DNA from: Rotaria socialis
Lineage: Eukaryota; Rotifera; Eurotatoria; Philodinida; Philodinidae
NCBI GenBank assembly: GCA_905331475.1
Contig: CAJNYU010001767.1
Span: forward strand, 62,001-126,000
Length of the DNA: 64,000 nt
Direction: 5' to 3'
Position numbers and translations under genes: made by a program. Of this stretch, positions 44,207 through 57,500 are shown piece by piece; positions within the stretch are counted from its first letter, which is position 1, and each line of letters opens with the position of its first letter. A model generated the notes under the pieces. The model saw only the letters and a program-made list of their open reading frames with translations, was not told the origin of the DNA and did not search any database.

Positions 44207-46139
44207 TTACAGCTATTTTGGAAGTGCGTTATGTGGTTTTATGAAGCACAATGAAATTAAGAGTCGTTCTCATGTATAGAAAGTATTATTTAATGTGTTC
44301 GAAGCTTTGAAAATCTAACACAGAGGCAGTGTCACTAAATGTATTGTGGAGATAAAAAGAAGAGCAACTTTTTTTTATAAGCGTTATAAATTACTCAGAT
44401 TTTTCGATTCTATCAACAACGATAAAGATTTCAAATCGCAAACAAAATGATAAGACAGTTAAATGGGTAGTATATGTATGTTCAACGAATGTAAAACGGC
44501 AGGATTCATATGTTTTCCTTCCTTATATGAAGTTCATAAAACCAAAACAATCAGGTTTATCCTCTATATTCATCGCTTCGTGTCAGTTCAACGGTGAATC
44601 AATTATAATACTAAAGAAATATTTCTAATTAGGGTAAAAATCAGATACTGCGAGATAAAAAAAAAGATAAAACTCGATTGCTAATCCATTTTAATAAAAG
44701 AAAACCGACAAAAATCAAAGTTTCATCGATCATTAAGATTAATTTCGATAATAATTGATTAAATATCAATTTTTCGTCTATTTTTATTCCTTTAATCAAA
44801 TTGCTACTGATTTTATTCTATTTCTTTAAAATAGATGCTGTAAAGAAAAACTACACTAGACTTGTTGAGCATTCTTTTCTCTAATAAAGTCTTAAAATAT
44901 CAATGCAGGCTCTTCCGTTGAGAATATCAATTGCTTCAAAGCTACATACAGATACTTATCGAAGTGAAAAGATCGGGTGTGCCTACTAAAATATTCTTTA
45001 TGCTCGTTTGTTGATAAAAAAAAACACTAACTAATAATTTTATCGAATTCAGATAATGGAATGGATATCAGAAACACAAGAGCTTCGCATAAAATAATAA
45101 TTTATTCAGTGAATAGGAAGATTTGAAAACAAGATGAATGTTTCGCACATTTTGCGCATTCATATAGCCCTCCAAGTTTTTCACAAGAACTGAAAACTCA
45201 CAGATAGATGGAGTTGCTGATTATCGCATCACACAGTAACCCAGATGTCGAAACGTTTAACACTGGCTGGTGGTGGAAAAAGCTACTGTTTTCCATGAAA
45301 GAATATGACGGTATCTGTACATCACGATTGATCCATCGGTGTTATCAACGATTTCATTAACACTTTTTGTGTATAAGTATTCTCGGTGATTCTTATTTAA
45401 TGATGAGGTTTTGCGATAATGATAACTGCTCGTTCCTAGTTATATACTTCGCTATTCTCTTCTAAGACGATGGAAAATATTTCTAGGAAGTATGACTTAA
45501 AGTATAATTATGAATAGAAAGAAATCTATGAAGGATTCATGAAATAGAACTCAAGATTATTCATATTGGTGGCAAAGAACACTGCAACGTTAAAGGCACT
45601 TTAAAATATGTTGACATAGGCAAAACAAAGCACTTCATCTACATATGAAAGTGCGGGGGTGTCGTTTTTCTCAAGAGTTTGAAAAATCAATTTCGTGTGC
45701 AACTGTATTGTCTTGCTATTTATCAGCAATTTTCTTCCAACTTCAATAGATCTAAAGAGATAATAGGTGAATAAATAGTTTGCTTGCACTTGGCACATGA
45801 AATAGTTCATTCATAATCTGATTAACTGAGACAAATTCACTAATCAGTTTGTTTAATAAAACGAATCTTATCTCTGAGGCGATGCTACAGATTATGCCAG
45901 TTGATATCAGTGTTCTTACTTTTCATTTCTCTTTCATCGATACTGCAAAAAGAAATATAGAGCATATTCTATGTTTGTTATTTCAGTAGTTATCTCTGTA
46001 AGCGATTTTTTAAGACTTATATTATAATCGCTAAAAGGTTTTCTACTAGTAAAAGAATGAATATCATCATAGCTTCATGAAATAAGAGGAAGAGAACTTG
46101 GAGATACGATACACATCTTCAAAAATATAGGTAATCTAG

Positions 46140-46222
46140 AAAAAAAATTGGGATTTTGAGTAAGATGGGAACCCGAAAATCCCAAAAATCCTGGGAGTAC
46201 GAAGTCCGCCTTTTCCCCCTTG
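46140..46222. repeat. GGGAACCCGAAAATCCC patch, inverted relative of 44112
   Basis: Ends TCCGCCTTTTCCCCCTTGT, the complement of the 44112 patch start. The inner AAAATCCCAAAAATCC motif also occurs at 62400-62450 and 62720-62760. Confidence 0.4.
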
Positions 46223-48178
46223 TAAAAGATATATGACTGCCATAGTTGTAAATAGCGATTTAGAGCCATCCAGTGATGTGACAATCGCAGGAGTGGGGAC
46301 TTGTACCCCCTAGTTTAGAAAAGCAATGATACTTTTCAGGAAAGTTCGTTTTGAAAAATAGCTACTAGAGAACAATTCAAATGTTGCTGTGATCTCAATC
46401 CTAAAAAATAAACTACTATTACACCCACCTTATTTTTTTCTTCACAACATCCGTGGAGCTGTTGTAAAACTAAATATCCATTTTCTTTTAATATTAAAAA
46501 GACAATTGTCATATAAACTCTTCTCTTTTAGTAATAGAAAAGAAAGCATACGCATGTGTAGACTTATAGTAGCAGTGAACAATAAGAATGTCAAAGCACA
46601 TCAACGACCATTTCGGTTTATATCGTTATAAGGCTTTCACAGTCACAGAGACTGAAACGTATTGTGCAAGTCAATGATAATTACTTCTGTAATTTTCTCT
46701 TTCTAAAGATTATAATCAAAAATAAAATTGGGCATATAACTTGCAAATAACAAATGTTACTGCTTTGATTTAATAATCAACGTTCAAAATATAGATATTT
46801 TCTTGGATCAATATTTATAATAGGATAGATTTTTGTATTTATTATTCTAGAAAAGAAGTCAAACTTTTGACTGCCTCAATAAGCATTTCTTTTTCTTTTG
46901 TTCGCCTGAAAGCATTGCCAAGCCCTTGAAATAGTTTGAGTAATCTGTTTTCTATATATTGTTTCAGGCAAAAAATACATTAGCAGCATTAATCTAATGA
47001 TGTTTCATTAGCAAATTTTTCTATTGATTTTGTGCTTATTTTCTTTTATGTACTTGAAAAATATAAAATACAAACAAAGACAGAAAAATGAAATACATCA
47101 CAACCCGAAACATATAATCCGCCCAATTTTACCTTTGCTAGGCAGCATAGTACGGTAAGAGAAAATAAATGCTACAGTGATATTCTTAATTCAACTTATT
47201 CAACCAAATTCCGTAAATATAACATATTTTAACAGGCTTACATAAATTAGTAAATAACTTAGACTAGCATTGAAAATAATGTACACATATATGTTGTTTT
47301 GGCTTCTGGATGAAATAAGACTTACGAATATGATTAGTTTAACACACACATCATTTGACCTAGATAGAAGTAGATTGTTCACTCTAATGAATATATAAGA
47401 AATTCTTGAGTGGGTGTAACTCATAGTTGTTCTAAGAAAATATAGAAATGCTGTGAAGCCTACTATTCAGAGTTTCGTTTGGGTGAACGCGCACGTGCAT
47501 TCGTATAACATTGGTAGCACTACAAAAGCAATCAGTAGGATTCTAGGTTAAAATGCTTGCAATTTATTGTATAAGTCTGTATTGAATATTTCGTGAAATG
47601 AAACCATTTTGCAGTTTTCATCCACGACAACTTAATTGAATGAGTCGTACACTTTCTAACAGCCCTTCGAACTGTTCGACTTGCGTGTAAGTATGGAGCA
47701 ACTTTCGCATTTCACTTTGAAAGTGATATGTGTAAGTCCAAATAATGTTGAAATTTGAACATTCTCTTGGAACTAGATTTTAACACAGTTCCGTTTCTCG
47801 ATCTGATCGATTGCTGTTGCTCTTAACGGATTACACACATATGTCTATATCTTTATGTAATTTTTGAAGTGACTATAAAAATATACACATTTTAAAGTTG
47901 TATGAAAAATATGTTGAGTACAAATCGGATAAGTAGCATGTATCCGAATAATACTATAAAAGTCAGATATAAGTCTAGATAGTGTTTGGAAAATTTCCGA
48001 TAATCCGAGCCTGAATACAGATTGTTTGTAATCATACTTGACCGATACCAATCTGCATTCTCGCTCTGAAAATATATTCTGCGATGCGTGTCCTAATTAA
48101 GTTTATTATTAGTGTTAACTAAAAGAATTGCTTATTTAATTGTCCTAGCTATAGTTTAAAACCGGAAATATTCCAATT

Positions 48179-50076
48179 ATGCCAGTGGGCGGTTCGGTTC
48201 ATGGTCCACAGTATATACCAACTCCAGTACATATTCATGGTAATCATGAGAGTACATTTGCAGAAGTAAGAAGAGAGATGTTAGGACAAAGAACAGTAAG
48301 TTCAACAAATACATAAAGATATTTCTTTTTATCATTCTATTTAATTGCATAGACATCTCAAACAGTATCCGAAACTCCACCATCTCAACTCGGACAGAGA
48401 CCAATTACTACATCGAATGCCAATACAAATTCAAAGGCAACATCAAGTTTAAAGAGTACTGCTGCCAAGGCAGGGTAAATGATCTGTTTTTATTCTGTCA
48501 TTTTATTTCCATTCAATCTTAGATGGACAACAACAAAGAAAATCATTGTTGGCGTTATCATAGGTAGTGTTGCGGTTGTTGCTATCATCATAGCAATTGT
48601 TGTGGGCGTTTTAGTCTCGCGAAAATCAGGTAAACTCATTGATATGTTAATCAAATTTACGCATTGCTAGGAAAATAAATTCTAATTAGACTAGGGATGA
48701 GAGTGAGACTTTTATTTCATAAGAATGCATCATCAAAATCCTTAACTTTCTTCCTAACCTATTTTAATTATAATTTAGCTTCAACGGCAACGGCAACAAC
48801 TACACAAGCAACATCTGTAACCATTGCATATTGGTCTTTCGATGCTATAACAACAGATCTCTATAATGTGTATAATGGAATATTGGTGAATAGTGCATCA
48901 TACTTTTCAAATACAATTAATAGTCCGTATGTTGGCAATGGTAGAGGTCTTTCGTTGACATCGTCATCAAATCAATATTTTACTGTTTCAAGTCCATTTC
49001 TTGATCTTTCTAATAAAAGTTTTACTATTGAAGCTTGGATTTATCCAATAATTGGTAGTACAGTAGATTTCGGTATATTTGGCCAATGCCAATGTGGATC
49101 ATGTTCTAATCAATGTCTATATTTTATTATTCGATCATATAATTTGTATGTTAGTTTCATGAATAATGATTTAAGTGGTAGTATAACATTGTCTAATAGT
49201 GTTTGGTATCATGTAGCTTTTGTTTACAATTACGATAAAAAACAACAAATCTTATATGTTAATGGAGTGCAAGATACAATAAAATCCAATGCAAATGCCT
49301 ATCAAGGTGCAAACGGGTCACTTTTGATTGGCGCAGCTCAAGTTTATCTAACAACAAGTTATTTTAATGGCTATATTGATAATTTTAAAATATCAACAAC
49401 AGCAAAGTCTGCAACAGACATCTTAAGTCTAGCTTCTGTGACAGCTTATTTTTCATTTGATCTGTTAAATCCGAGTAATGATAATGGTCCACTTGGCTTG
49501 AATGGCACAGCTGTCAATACAGCTATTATATCTGGCCGTGTTAATGAAGCGATGCGTTTTTCTGGTTCATCATCATATTTTTATGCATATGGATTTTATC
49601 AGATTGGCTATGGTGTTTTGGCAAACAAACCATTTTCAATATCTTTTTGGATTAACCCAACGGCGATTGCTAGCTGTGCTGTAATTCAGACAACTCAATC
49701 TGCAACTAGTTCTGGATGTTATAACGTTATTGGTTTTTATTCAGCTACAGGTTCAGCAATGCAAATTATCGTACAAGGCTATGCTTGGTATAGTATGTAT
49801 GGTCCTTTTATTACAACAAATACATGGACACATATTTCAACTACATACAGCCAAACAAATGGACTTCGATTGTATGTGAATGGAGCACTTTTTGGTAACA
49901 CTGGTACTTTCACATCTTCTAGTAGTGGTCGTATAATGTATTTACAGCTAGGATATAATTATGTTTGCTCATCAAGTTCTATTACGAATAGTGCTTTTCA
50001 AGGTTCAATGGATGAAGTATATGTTCACAATCGTGAAATAACTCAAAGTGAAATTACTGCTCTAGCAAATCCATAA
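48179..50076 (+). CDS. Single-pass membrane protein with two LamG-like (ConA-like) ectodomains
   Basis: Exons 48179-48295, 48353-48474, 48523-48629, 48779-50076; introns 48-149 bp, GT-AG, phases joining to 547 aa. Residues 1-~85 are a hydrophilic, probably cytoplasmic tail (HGPQYIPTPVHIHGNHE). Residues ~87-109 are a strong transmembrane helix (IIVGVIIGSVAVVAIIIAIV), with no cleavable signal, so type II topology is inferred. A Thr/Ala linker precedes two LamG-like domains. The first (~125-320) has FTIEAWIYP, a Cys knot GQCQCGSCSNQCLY, VWYHVAFVYNY, LYVNGVQD and GYIDNFKIS. The second (~330-545) has FSISFWINP, TWTHISTTYS, LYVNGALFG and GSMDEVYVHNREI. Such domains bind carbohydrates or other ligands at the cell surface. 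Its paralogue lies in convergent orientation at 50600-52420. Confidence 0.85.
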
Positions 50077-50599
50077 TTATTTTTTGTGATAATTTGAACT
50101 ATAATGTTGACATTTTATTTTCGTTCTTTTCTTTGTTCTTTTGCAGCATTCTTTTTCAGCACACATGCATATATTTTGATTTTAACTAATAAAATAATTT
50201 TTTTTCTCTATATTATCTTTTTTTTTAAATACGTGCAATGGCAACCGATATCATTACATTTACCGATGTATTTACACTTACAAATACGATGCGTTTCAAT
50301 ATATTTATTTCTACGAGAAGCAATTTACATTTAAGAAAATATATATGTATTCAATATTCTTATGTGAATAATCTAAAATGAAACAACAAAAACAAACATC
50401 AGCGCATAATTAGTCATCTTTCTTTTTTTTAAAATTATAACCAAATAATCAAAAGTAAGATTTTTATTATTCCATTGTATATAAAAGAAATATAAATGAA
50501 TGAAGTACAAAAGTATATTCGTTAACTATAAATAAAATCAATGAGTCAATTCAGCTAAAAAAGCCGATCGTCTATGTGATGAATTATTTTTCTTCATAT
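50077..50599. other. Shared 3' intergenic region of the convergent LamG genes
   Basis: 523 bp of AT-rich sequence with no gene. It holds the polyadenylation regions of both neighbours. Confidence 0.5.
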
Positions 50600-52420
50600 T
50601 TATACACTAGCAAGTGCCGAAACTTCAGCTTGCGTAATTTCACGACTGTAAATGTAGACTTCATCTACCGAACCTTGATAACCATTATTTGTAATACTAT
50701 TCGACGTACAAGAATACATATATCCCAATTGTAAATAAGTTATATAGCCAGAATTAGAAAATGCAACACTACCAGTACTACCAAAAAGTGTTCCATTTAC
50801 ATATAGAGTAAGTCCATTGGTGAAGCTATATGTCACTGATACATGCGTCCAAGTACCTGTGCTTATAAATGGACCGATTATAATTGGCCATGCCCATCCT
50901 TGAACTACTATTTGTCCGTTTATACCAGTATTAGACCAAAGTCCCATTAAATTGTGACATCGAGAAGATGTCAAAGACCAAGAAAATTGAACTATAGTGG
51001 AAGATGTCATTGATGCTGGATTGATCCATAGGGCAACTGAAAATGGTTTGCTCGCATAAACTGCGTAGCCAACTTGAAAAAACCCATACGCATAAAAATA
51101 CGAGGATGAACCAGTGAACCGTATGGCTTGATTGACATAACCAGAAACAATTACTGCACCGTTTTGTGTCCCATTAGCACCATTTGGACCATTATCATTA
51201 TATGGAGAAGGAGAATCAAATGAATAATAACCAGCTAAAGTGGCAGCAGTAAGAATTTCATTAGCAGTTTTAGCACGTGTTGTTAGTTTTACATTATCAA
51301 TATAACCATTAAAATAATTTCTTATTGTAAATACAAGTGTCGAACCAATATTTATTGATCCATTGACTCCTTGATAAGGACTAGCACTCGATTTAATCGC
51401 ATCTTGCACTCCGTTGAGATAAAGAATTTGCTGTTTTGTGTCATAATTATAAACAAAAGCAACATGATACCAAAGATTAGCGGCTAGAGTTGATGAACCA
51501 CTTATATCATTTAATGTAAAACCAGCGTATAAACTAGTTCCTCGAACAAGAAGATATAAACATTGATTAGAACATGACGAACATTCACATTGTCCAAATA
51601 TGCCAGAATCGCCAGAATAAGCTGCCGATGAAAATATCCATGTTTCAATTGTAAAACTTTTATAAGTAAGATCAACAAACGGAGTTGCAATAGTCATGTA
51701 TTGACTTGACGATGAAGTTAGACTAAGTCCTTGGCCATAAGCAACAAATGGTTGTGAACTTGTTGTTGAAAAATAAGTTGCACCATTCATTAGTGTACCA
51801 ATGTAGACATTTGATGAATCCGATGTCAAAGTATCAAGACACCAATATATAGAAATCACAGTTGATGCCTGGGTTGATGTTACTGTTGAGGCTACACGTA
51901 GATCAAAGATTGAGTGTAACCAGTTATTCATCATGTTAGTTTTTCCATCAATGATTTTATAGAGAAATTTTCATAAAAAAATCGATATGCTATGTTATTG
52001 TATTCTACAAAAAAACGATTGCTTCGAGAGAATATCTTGCTTTAGTGTTGGTTATATTTTCATGCGAAATAAGCTAGAACTCCGAGTAAACTATGTACAA
52101 TAGTAGTACATTTTTGAAATTTATTTCTGTTATTCGCTCACATATCATCTAAGCGTTTTAATTATTAAAAACGAATGCGTGTATCGTTTTACCTTGTTTT
52201 TGTGAAAGTAACACAACAGGAGGTACTACTGCAACAATAATTACTGCAACTACAGCTGTAGCAATGGAACCACCAACAATGGCTTTCGTTCGCGTTGACC
52301 ATCTAAGAAATGTAGCATAGTAATAATTACATTAATAAAATAATTTTAGTAAATAGTTTACTTTGTGATAGTTGGTATGTCATGCACATCGTTCAGTTTT
52401 CGTATTTTTTCTCTACCCAT
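50600..52420 (-). CDS. Paralogue: single-pass protein with two LamG-like ectodomains
   Basis: Exons (minus): 52420-52362, 52302-52193, 51891-50600; introns of 59 and 301 bp, GT-AG, phases joining to 486 aa. The cytoplasmic tail is only ~20 aa (GREKIRKLNDVHDI). Exon 2 encodes TKWSTRTK, then the membrane helix IVGGSIATAVVAVIIVAVV. Exon 3 holds both LamG-like domains, alignable along their whole length with the gene at 48179: FTIETWIFS, GQCECSSCSNQCLY, LWYHVAFVYNYDTKQQILYL, FSVALWINP, TWTHVSVTYS, GSVDEVYIYSREI. The membrane-exon and ectodomain-exon junctions are at the same place and phase as in the partner; the partner's first two exons have no counterpart. A local duplication and inversion explains the pair. 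Confidence 0.85.
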
Positions 52421-54297
52421 GTGTTAAATTCTAGTTTTTCCTCAATAGTAAACTCTAAAAGAACCCAGCTAACAAATAATTTATATTTTAATGATGAAGG
52501 AAAATAATTGCTCCCTACTATCTATATCGCAATACATTTTCATTAAGATTATGAAGAAAATAGTTTGACATGAATGATTCTATGGAAATTTTTTACTGTC
52601 CAGTTGAATCTAAAGTATTCGAGAAAATGATAAAAATAGTCTTTCAAGTTACATGGCATCCCTTAGAAATGGAAACTCTGATAGGCTATTCTAATCTGCT
52701 TCTCTGACATAGAATTATAATATGATTTTTAAACCCACCAGTAGAATATATTAGATTGAGTCCTTTAAAATTCAAAAACTGTGATTGGTTCAATGGGAGT
52801 AGATTGCAAGAAAAATATTCTCTATGTTTTTATGTGATTAGGGTTTTTAAATTAGAGATTTTCACTAGGAAGATTGAGTAGCGTGGTTTGAATTCAAAAA
52901 TATGAAGTCAATAGGCTCTACCATTCGTTCTGAAAATATGTTTAGTGAACAGTGGACACCTAAGAATCTAACGATAAAGCACAACAAAACAATGAAAGAA
53001 ATGTGTAAAATGAGTATTTTCGATCAGATAAAATGATCTAAAAATCTAAAAAGAGTTATATCATACGTATCCTCTGTAAGCTATTGTTTCAAATCTCGTG
53101 ATATTAATGCATTTTAAGTTTGAAGTTTCAATTTCAATTTTGTTATTTCTCATTGCATTCTGCCTTCTCTTGTAAAGTAAATAAAAGACTTTTTGTCTCT
53201 CCGCCTATTATTGTTTTTCTTCATCAGTTAGTTTTTGTAAGACCTTTTAAAATAAAAATAAATAAATAAACTGAACCAAATAAAAAGTAAAAGCTTTCAA
53301 TAGAATGATTAAATATTTGCTTCAGGTAGCGTTTATTGTATTTTGTTTTCAATTATGCAGAGAAATAAACTATAAAATAGAGTATCACTGATAGCTGGAA
53401 TGAAAGCAAAAGTCAGTCAAAAATTTTTACTGCATATACGTACATAGTTATGTAAAGGAATGAAAGGCGATCAAGGAAGAATTTTATAAATGTCATGAGC
53501 AGTAATCTTAGTAAATGTTCTCGTTCAATCGAAGGTGTATCGTGTAGTCAAAGGTTTTATAAAAGTTTGACAAAAACGATTATCATAAATATTGTCTATT
53601 CGAGTTGTAATTCATGCTTGTGTGTCAATTGTTCGAGAAGAACTTATCGAACAGAATCGAAACTTTCTATGGATTCAAACATTACTGATTTCTATCTATT
53701 CAAGCAAGCGCGTTCGTTTTACGCTATGATTGTTACCGCTTGTTTCTTCCCAATGCACACGCTACTCGTGTGCTTGTATGACCAGAGTATTTGAAGAGAG
53801 CAAAAGGTTTCTTTCGCATCTAATTTTATTTTAACAATAAAATTTTATTCATAATACAGTGGATCAACTTTCGATGTATCCCATTCTGTACAAAGGGATA
53901 ATTTTTATGCGCCATGAATATGTTGGTCGAACGAATGGTTTTGTCTTCGTAATCTGTAAGGATATTTTTACGTATTTTGTATTCAATTATTACTAAAATT
54001 AATAGATTTTTTTCTAATAAAATCATTCTATTCATTCTTCAGTTTGACCTATTTATAAATGGATTAATTATTAAGCCGTTAGAATAGTTTGACAGAAATG
54101 TGTCACATTTTGGAGTTGAAAACAAAGCAGCTTTTACTCTTGCAATAAATCTATTAAAATTTTTCTCTCATAAAACTTCATTCGATCCATTCACTTCTTT
54201 CTAGGTACTATATGTAAAGCATCGTCAATGTCAATGGTCCTTTTTATGTATTGCCATATTTACATTAAATAAACATTTCTTTACACGATGTACGTGT
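52421..54297. other. Intergenic stretch
   Basis: No gene recognised. A 99-codon plus frame at 53495-53794 is Ser/Cys-rich with no domain. Confidence 0.4.
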
Positions 54298-54579
54298 CAC
54301 ACTGAAAAAAAAATAAGCACTCTACGAAACTTAAAAGGGTTCCGAGATTTGCAACGAATTCGAAACCATTTTTCTTTATCATACGGAACCTTCGAGGTTC
54401 TTCAAGGGTTTCGTAAAGTCTCACAAAACCCTTAAAGATATCGGAGACTCCGACACAGGTTTCGTGAGACTATACGGAACTTTGAAGGTTCCGTACGACA
54501 TCGCAAAAGGGTTTCGAATTCGTTGCAAATCTCGGAACCTTTTTAAGTTTCGTAGAGTACTTATTTTTTTTTCAGTGCA
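54298..54579. mobile_element. Short inverted-repeat element, CACTG...CAGTG
   Basis: Element 54300-54577 (278 bp). The terminal inverted repeats are ~75 bp with few mismatches, including AAAAAAATAAG(C/T)ACTC near the ends, then GAGATTTGCAACGAATTCG and its complement. Ends are CACTG and CAGTG, flanked by CA on both sides (54298-54299, 54578-54579), a minimal possible target duplication. No coding capacity. CACTR-type ends recall CACTA elements, but a 2-bp duplication is weak evidence. Confidence 0.65.
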
Positions 54580-57500
54580 GGGTGTCCAAATAATTATTTT
54601 ACATACTGTATATAAGATATAAACTCATAGTTTAGCTAATGCCGTAACAGATACTACCGACAGTATTATTAGAGCATATTTTTCTTTGCTTTTCGCATCA
54701 TACGTTTACTATGTCTCATTTCAAAAGAATGTTGTGAACAAAACATTATTTATTTTTAAATATTTATCCGTATGATGCGATGAGAACTTTTAGAGATCAA
54801 TGATTTAATATCTTACTCAAATTGCAAATTATTATTTAATCTCAATGAAAACGAAAAACCTCTAAACATGATCACGGGAGATCATTAAATATATCATCCA
54901 TACTGGAGTTTTTATTAAATCCGTTCTGTGATCGTTTCTTGGTAATTAAATAAGTACAGTTGAAAACCACAATATTAAAGAGTAAACGTTTCACATTTCA
55001 AGATCTAATTTGTGATTCTTCAATATATCTGTATGGTTTACTTTTACTTGTATGACTGTATTGCATAAACTGTGTTTTCCATGATGTCGTTACAGATGAG
55101 TGCGGATGAGGAATTTATCACATCTTCAGCTGAATTTTAAATATATAACGAGTAACCAAAACAAATATGAGAACATCTAATCTTAAATTATTTCGGTAGA
55201 AGCATTTAGCACAGATTAAATAGCCTCTTTTCATTCGCTCATATGATAGATCGAATTAGATTGAGATAGAAATCATAGGAGTTTAGAGCGAGTAAGAGAC
55301 TACATCGTTGCGAAGGATCGAAAAAATATAAAATACAATATGTAGATCTACGATACTACGATTTATTACACATATATGCGTGAGTTGTTTTCACTTTATA
55401 CATAGTCAGTATTTATTGTTGGCTCCTTGACACAGTGATAGATTTTGTAGCGGTGCGAATTTTTGGAAAGGTGGAGTCGCCTTATGGCACTTCTGGTCTG
55501 AATTCGTCACTGCCTTTATGTGTACTCCTCTGTTATTTTTAGATACAGAAATGCCATGAAACATATCAAATTTAAATAAGAAAATAGAAAAATATATTTG
55601 ATACTAATTCGAACTATTGTCTGTAATAAATAGCATACTAACTTGCTGGTATATTAAATACTAATTTTTTTTAACTAAATAATTAACTTTAACATCTTCA
55701 TATGTATAGTCAAACAAATCTTCGAATAAGAAATTACTGACTTTTACTTGATTCGAGAACTTCTAGTCATTTTTATTTTATTATAAAACTTTATGAAATA
55801 AAATAATTAGTACTCGGGAGAATGTACACGCAACTTCATGCTTAAATATTTCACTTAATGCAGAGTTCAATCACATCTGATACTTTTTGGTCATTTTTTA
55901 TTTGAAATAATAAACCAATGGTGCTAATTGCATTTAGTAAACTCGATTTTCTCGCCTAGTGATTGAATGTGAAAAAAGAACAACTATATACTTTTTATGA
56001 GCACTAATTGTAATGTATGCATGCCTATGAGTTTTCTGGAATCATATCTTAAATAAGATACTATACTAAAATTTGTAATGTAGACGGACGCATTTTTATA
56101 ATAGCAGAACTCATCAACATTCAGGGTCTAAGGAGGTCCAAAAGTCAAAATGTGCGCCAAATATAATCCACTACACAGTTTTAATGATTATACTCTGACA
56201 ATTAGGACTCTCTAACGCTCATGTAATCGGATGAAGCGTGTGTTGATCTAGCATGAACATATCATCATATTCGTAGCTGGTCAATTTTAAAAGTTTGTTT
56301 TTCATTTTCATTTGTAATATATTCATGGCAAAGTAGCTTTTAGTATAAGACATAACATTCAGTACTCATCAGTGAAAAAAACACTAACAACACGATAGTT
56401 GTTATCTTATTCAAAGATATTAACTCTTGATATAGTAAATATCAATTATAATGAGATAGAATATGAATTCCAGAATTTCCTTCAAAACAACATCATCACA
56501 CAATTGCATGCTGTCGACGTTTTGTTTCTGTTAGACGATAAAATAGCCATAAAAACGTGCTGGTTGAGAAAGAAATTCTCTCTGATGAATTACGATAGAA
56601 TTAAAACCTCAAGCAATATAGATGTCTTCGGAAGAAAAAAGAAAAATCATTCGAAATTTTAACTACTGACACGTCGCGATGTTTTTAAAAATAAAATCTG
56701 TCGTTGATGTGGTAGCATAGACATCTCTATCATCATCATCATCATCATCATGAAGAGTACTATCATAAAGATTATTTTGTAATATGAAATTAAACAATAA
56801 TAAGTATGGACGAAATTCCACAATATGAAATTATTTTAGATAGTAAATCTCAGTATGATTTGTTAGGCGGAGAAATGCCCGATTTCAAATTTATTTTTAC
56901 TTATGTCATGCTGCATTGTACAACGCTTATTGTAGCGAGACATTAGTTTCATGAAGCGATAGTGGTTAAACATGAAAGTTGAAATCGCATTGAAAATTCT
57001 GATAGCTTTGGAGAAGTGAAAACAGAGGCACGGGAAAATGTTTTTTCATGTAGCAGGGAGTACAGACATAGGAAGAAGCATATTTTGTGCTATCAGCAAT
57101 GAGAGAATGGAAAACGTTTTTTTTTATAAAAATGGAAACGGAAGCAAAACATACTCTCCCTGCAGGACTCTAAAACTCGTCACTGTTATAAATTTTTATA
57201 AGAAAAATATTGTTAGTGCCTATGATTAACAGAGTGGCAGATACGATTGTTTGGATGCAGTATCTATTTTATTACAAAATCATTGCAATATTCTAATCCG
57301 ATAAATATCTATATGCTTATAATGGGGATACAATACTGTATGAAATAAATTTGAGACTGCATCGAGTGAAAATCACGTATTGTGCACCTAATTATTTGTT
57401 CAGTACTTCCATAGCTTGTGAATTTCATATAATCTATATGTATGATCAGCGATAAATGCCCTGTCAATGTCGAGTATATCTATACGCATACTTAATATAG

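Larger units (their letters stand above)
43663..48178. other. Long intergenic stretch
   Basis: No complete gene. Two fragments look protein-like on the minus strand: 46977-46852 (FQGLGNAFRRTKEKEMLIEA, then a stop) and about 45360-45200 (GSIVMYRYRHILSWKTVAF, interrupted by stops). Neither is identified. The two GGGGGAAAA repeat patches at 44112 and 46140 are listed separately. Confidence 0.35.

Noticed and set aside
46852-46977. Minus-strand coding-like stretch FQGLGNAFRRTKEKEMLIEA
   Set aside because: Only ~42 codons, no start or acceptor, no family recognised; noted in the intergenic entry only.
53495-53794. 99-codon Ser/Cys-rich plus frame
   Set aside because: No signal peptide, domain or cysteine spacing of a known family; likely chance.
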